This document shows, in pieces, positions 62,853-62,990 of a DNA stretch of 62,990 bases. A program made the translations under genes and the position numbers. The stretch is from Bacteroidaceae bacterium (GTDB taxonomy: Bacteria > Bacteroidota > Bacteroidia > Bacteroidales > Bacteroidaceae). The notes below the pieces were generated by a model. It did not search any database, was not told the origin of the DNA, and worked only from the letters and a program-made list of their open reading frames with translations. The stretch spans positions 1 through 62,990 of the forward strand of contig JAFTYI010000042.1 of NCBI GenBank assembly GCA_017464815.1, written 5' to 3'. Numbering within the stretch: the first letter of the stretch is position 1; each line of letters opens with the position of its first letter.

Positions 62853-62990
62853 CAGTCCAAAAATCCAGTTGCAAATTATTCCGTCTCTGTGTCATTTTTC
62901 GCTACGCTCAACAACTCGTCTGAACGCAGTGAAGAATCTGAATACGTCAGCATTATAGTGTTCTGCTTGCGTTTACAGATTTTTCGGACA
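62853..62990. mobile_element. Palindromic MITE, copy cut by window end
   Basis: Starts CAGTCCAAAAATCCAG and contains the CTGAACGCAGTGAAGAATCT core of the elements at 38939 and 58165, with an extra ~30 bp in the left arm. The right end lies beyond the window. Confidence 0.7.

Overview
The window reads as chromosome of a Bacteroidales bacterium, most likely of the Prevotellaceae. Four things support this. Promoters fit the Bacteroidota pattern (TTTG, about 19 bases, TAnnTTTG) and start codons lack strong Shine-Dalgarno sequences. A SusC/SusD pair is present. SprA, the type IX secretion (T9SS) translocon, is present beside ruvA. Several secreted proteins end in T9SS sorting tails. The species cannot be named from sequence alone. 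No rRNA, tRNA, CRISPR array, transposase or phage gene was seen.

Layout. 0.4-4.7 kb: purB, an RluB-like pseudouridine synthase with a long Arg/Gly-rich N-terminus, and asnS. 4.9-12.7 kb: a small secreted protein, a GH28/GH2 pair for pectin, a lipoprotein, and a minus-strand pair (HU-HIG DNA-binding protein, then a T9SS-sorted beta-helix protein) behind a striking palindrome array. 13.0-17.0 kb: a DUF554 membrane protein and a minus-strand ECF sigma / anti-sigma / unknown / GIN-domain operon. 17.1-20.6 kb: an alginate-lyase-like + beta-helix fusion protein and a radical SAM protein. 20.7-27.0 kb: asd, rplM-rpsI-rpsB-tsf, a TonB-C lipoprotein and ruvA. 27.1-38.2 kb: sprA, a DUF2027/Smr protein and an S9 peptidase. 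39.3-57.7 kb: a tandem CE12 esterase and a 1231-residue T9SS protein on the minus strand, then a divergent nine-gene operon (TlpA, DUF6029 barrel, Omp28, T9SS protein, SusC, SusD, zinc metallohydrolase, DUF4302, T9SS protein). 58.4-62.7 kb: aquaporin, proC, XRE-cupin regulator, acyl-CoA synthetase and DUF2007.

How it fits together. The GH28, GH2, CE12 and lyase/GH28-like genes suggest use of pectin, particularly rhamnogalacturonan. SprA would export the CTD-bearing proteins encoded in the same window. The nine-gene operon, with the divergent Omp28-fusion protein, looks like a surface peptide capture, cleavage and uptake machine with attached thioredoxin-like CxxC proteins; its substrate is unknown.

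The intergenic DNA is unusually structured. There are degenerate arrays with periods of 7, 9, 21, 22 and 24 bp, three homologous copies of a five-unit 22-bp array, and two families of palindromic MITE-like elements, one with apparent 10-bp target duplications. The best candidates for something undescribed are the phased palindromes upstream of the HU-HIG gene, the 22-bp array family, and the nine-gene operon.
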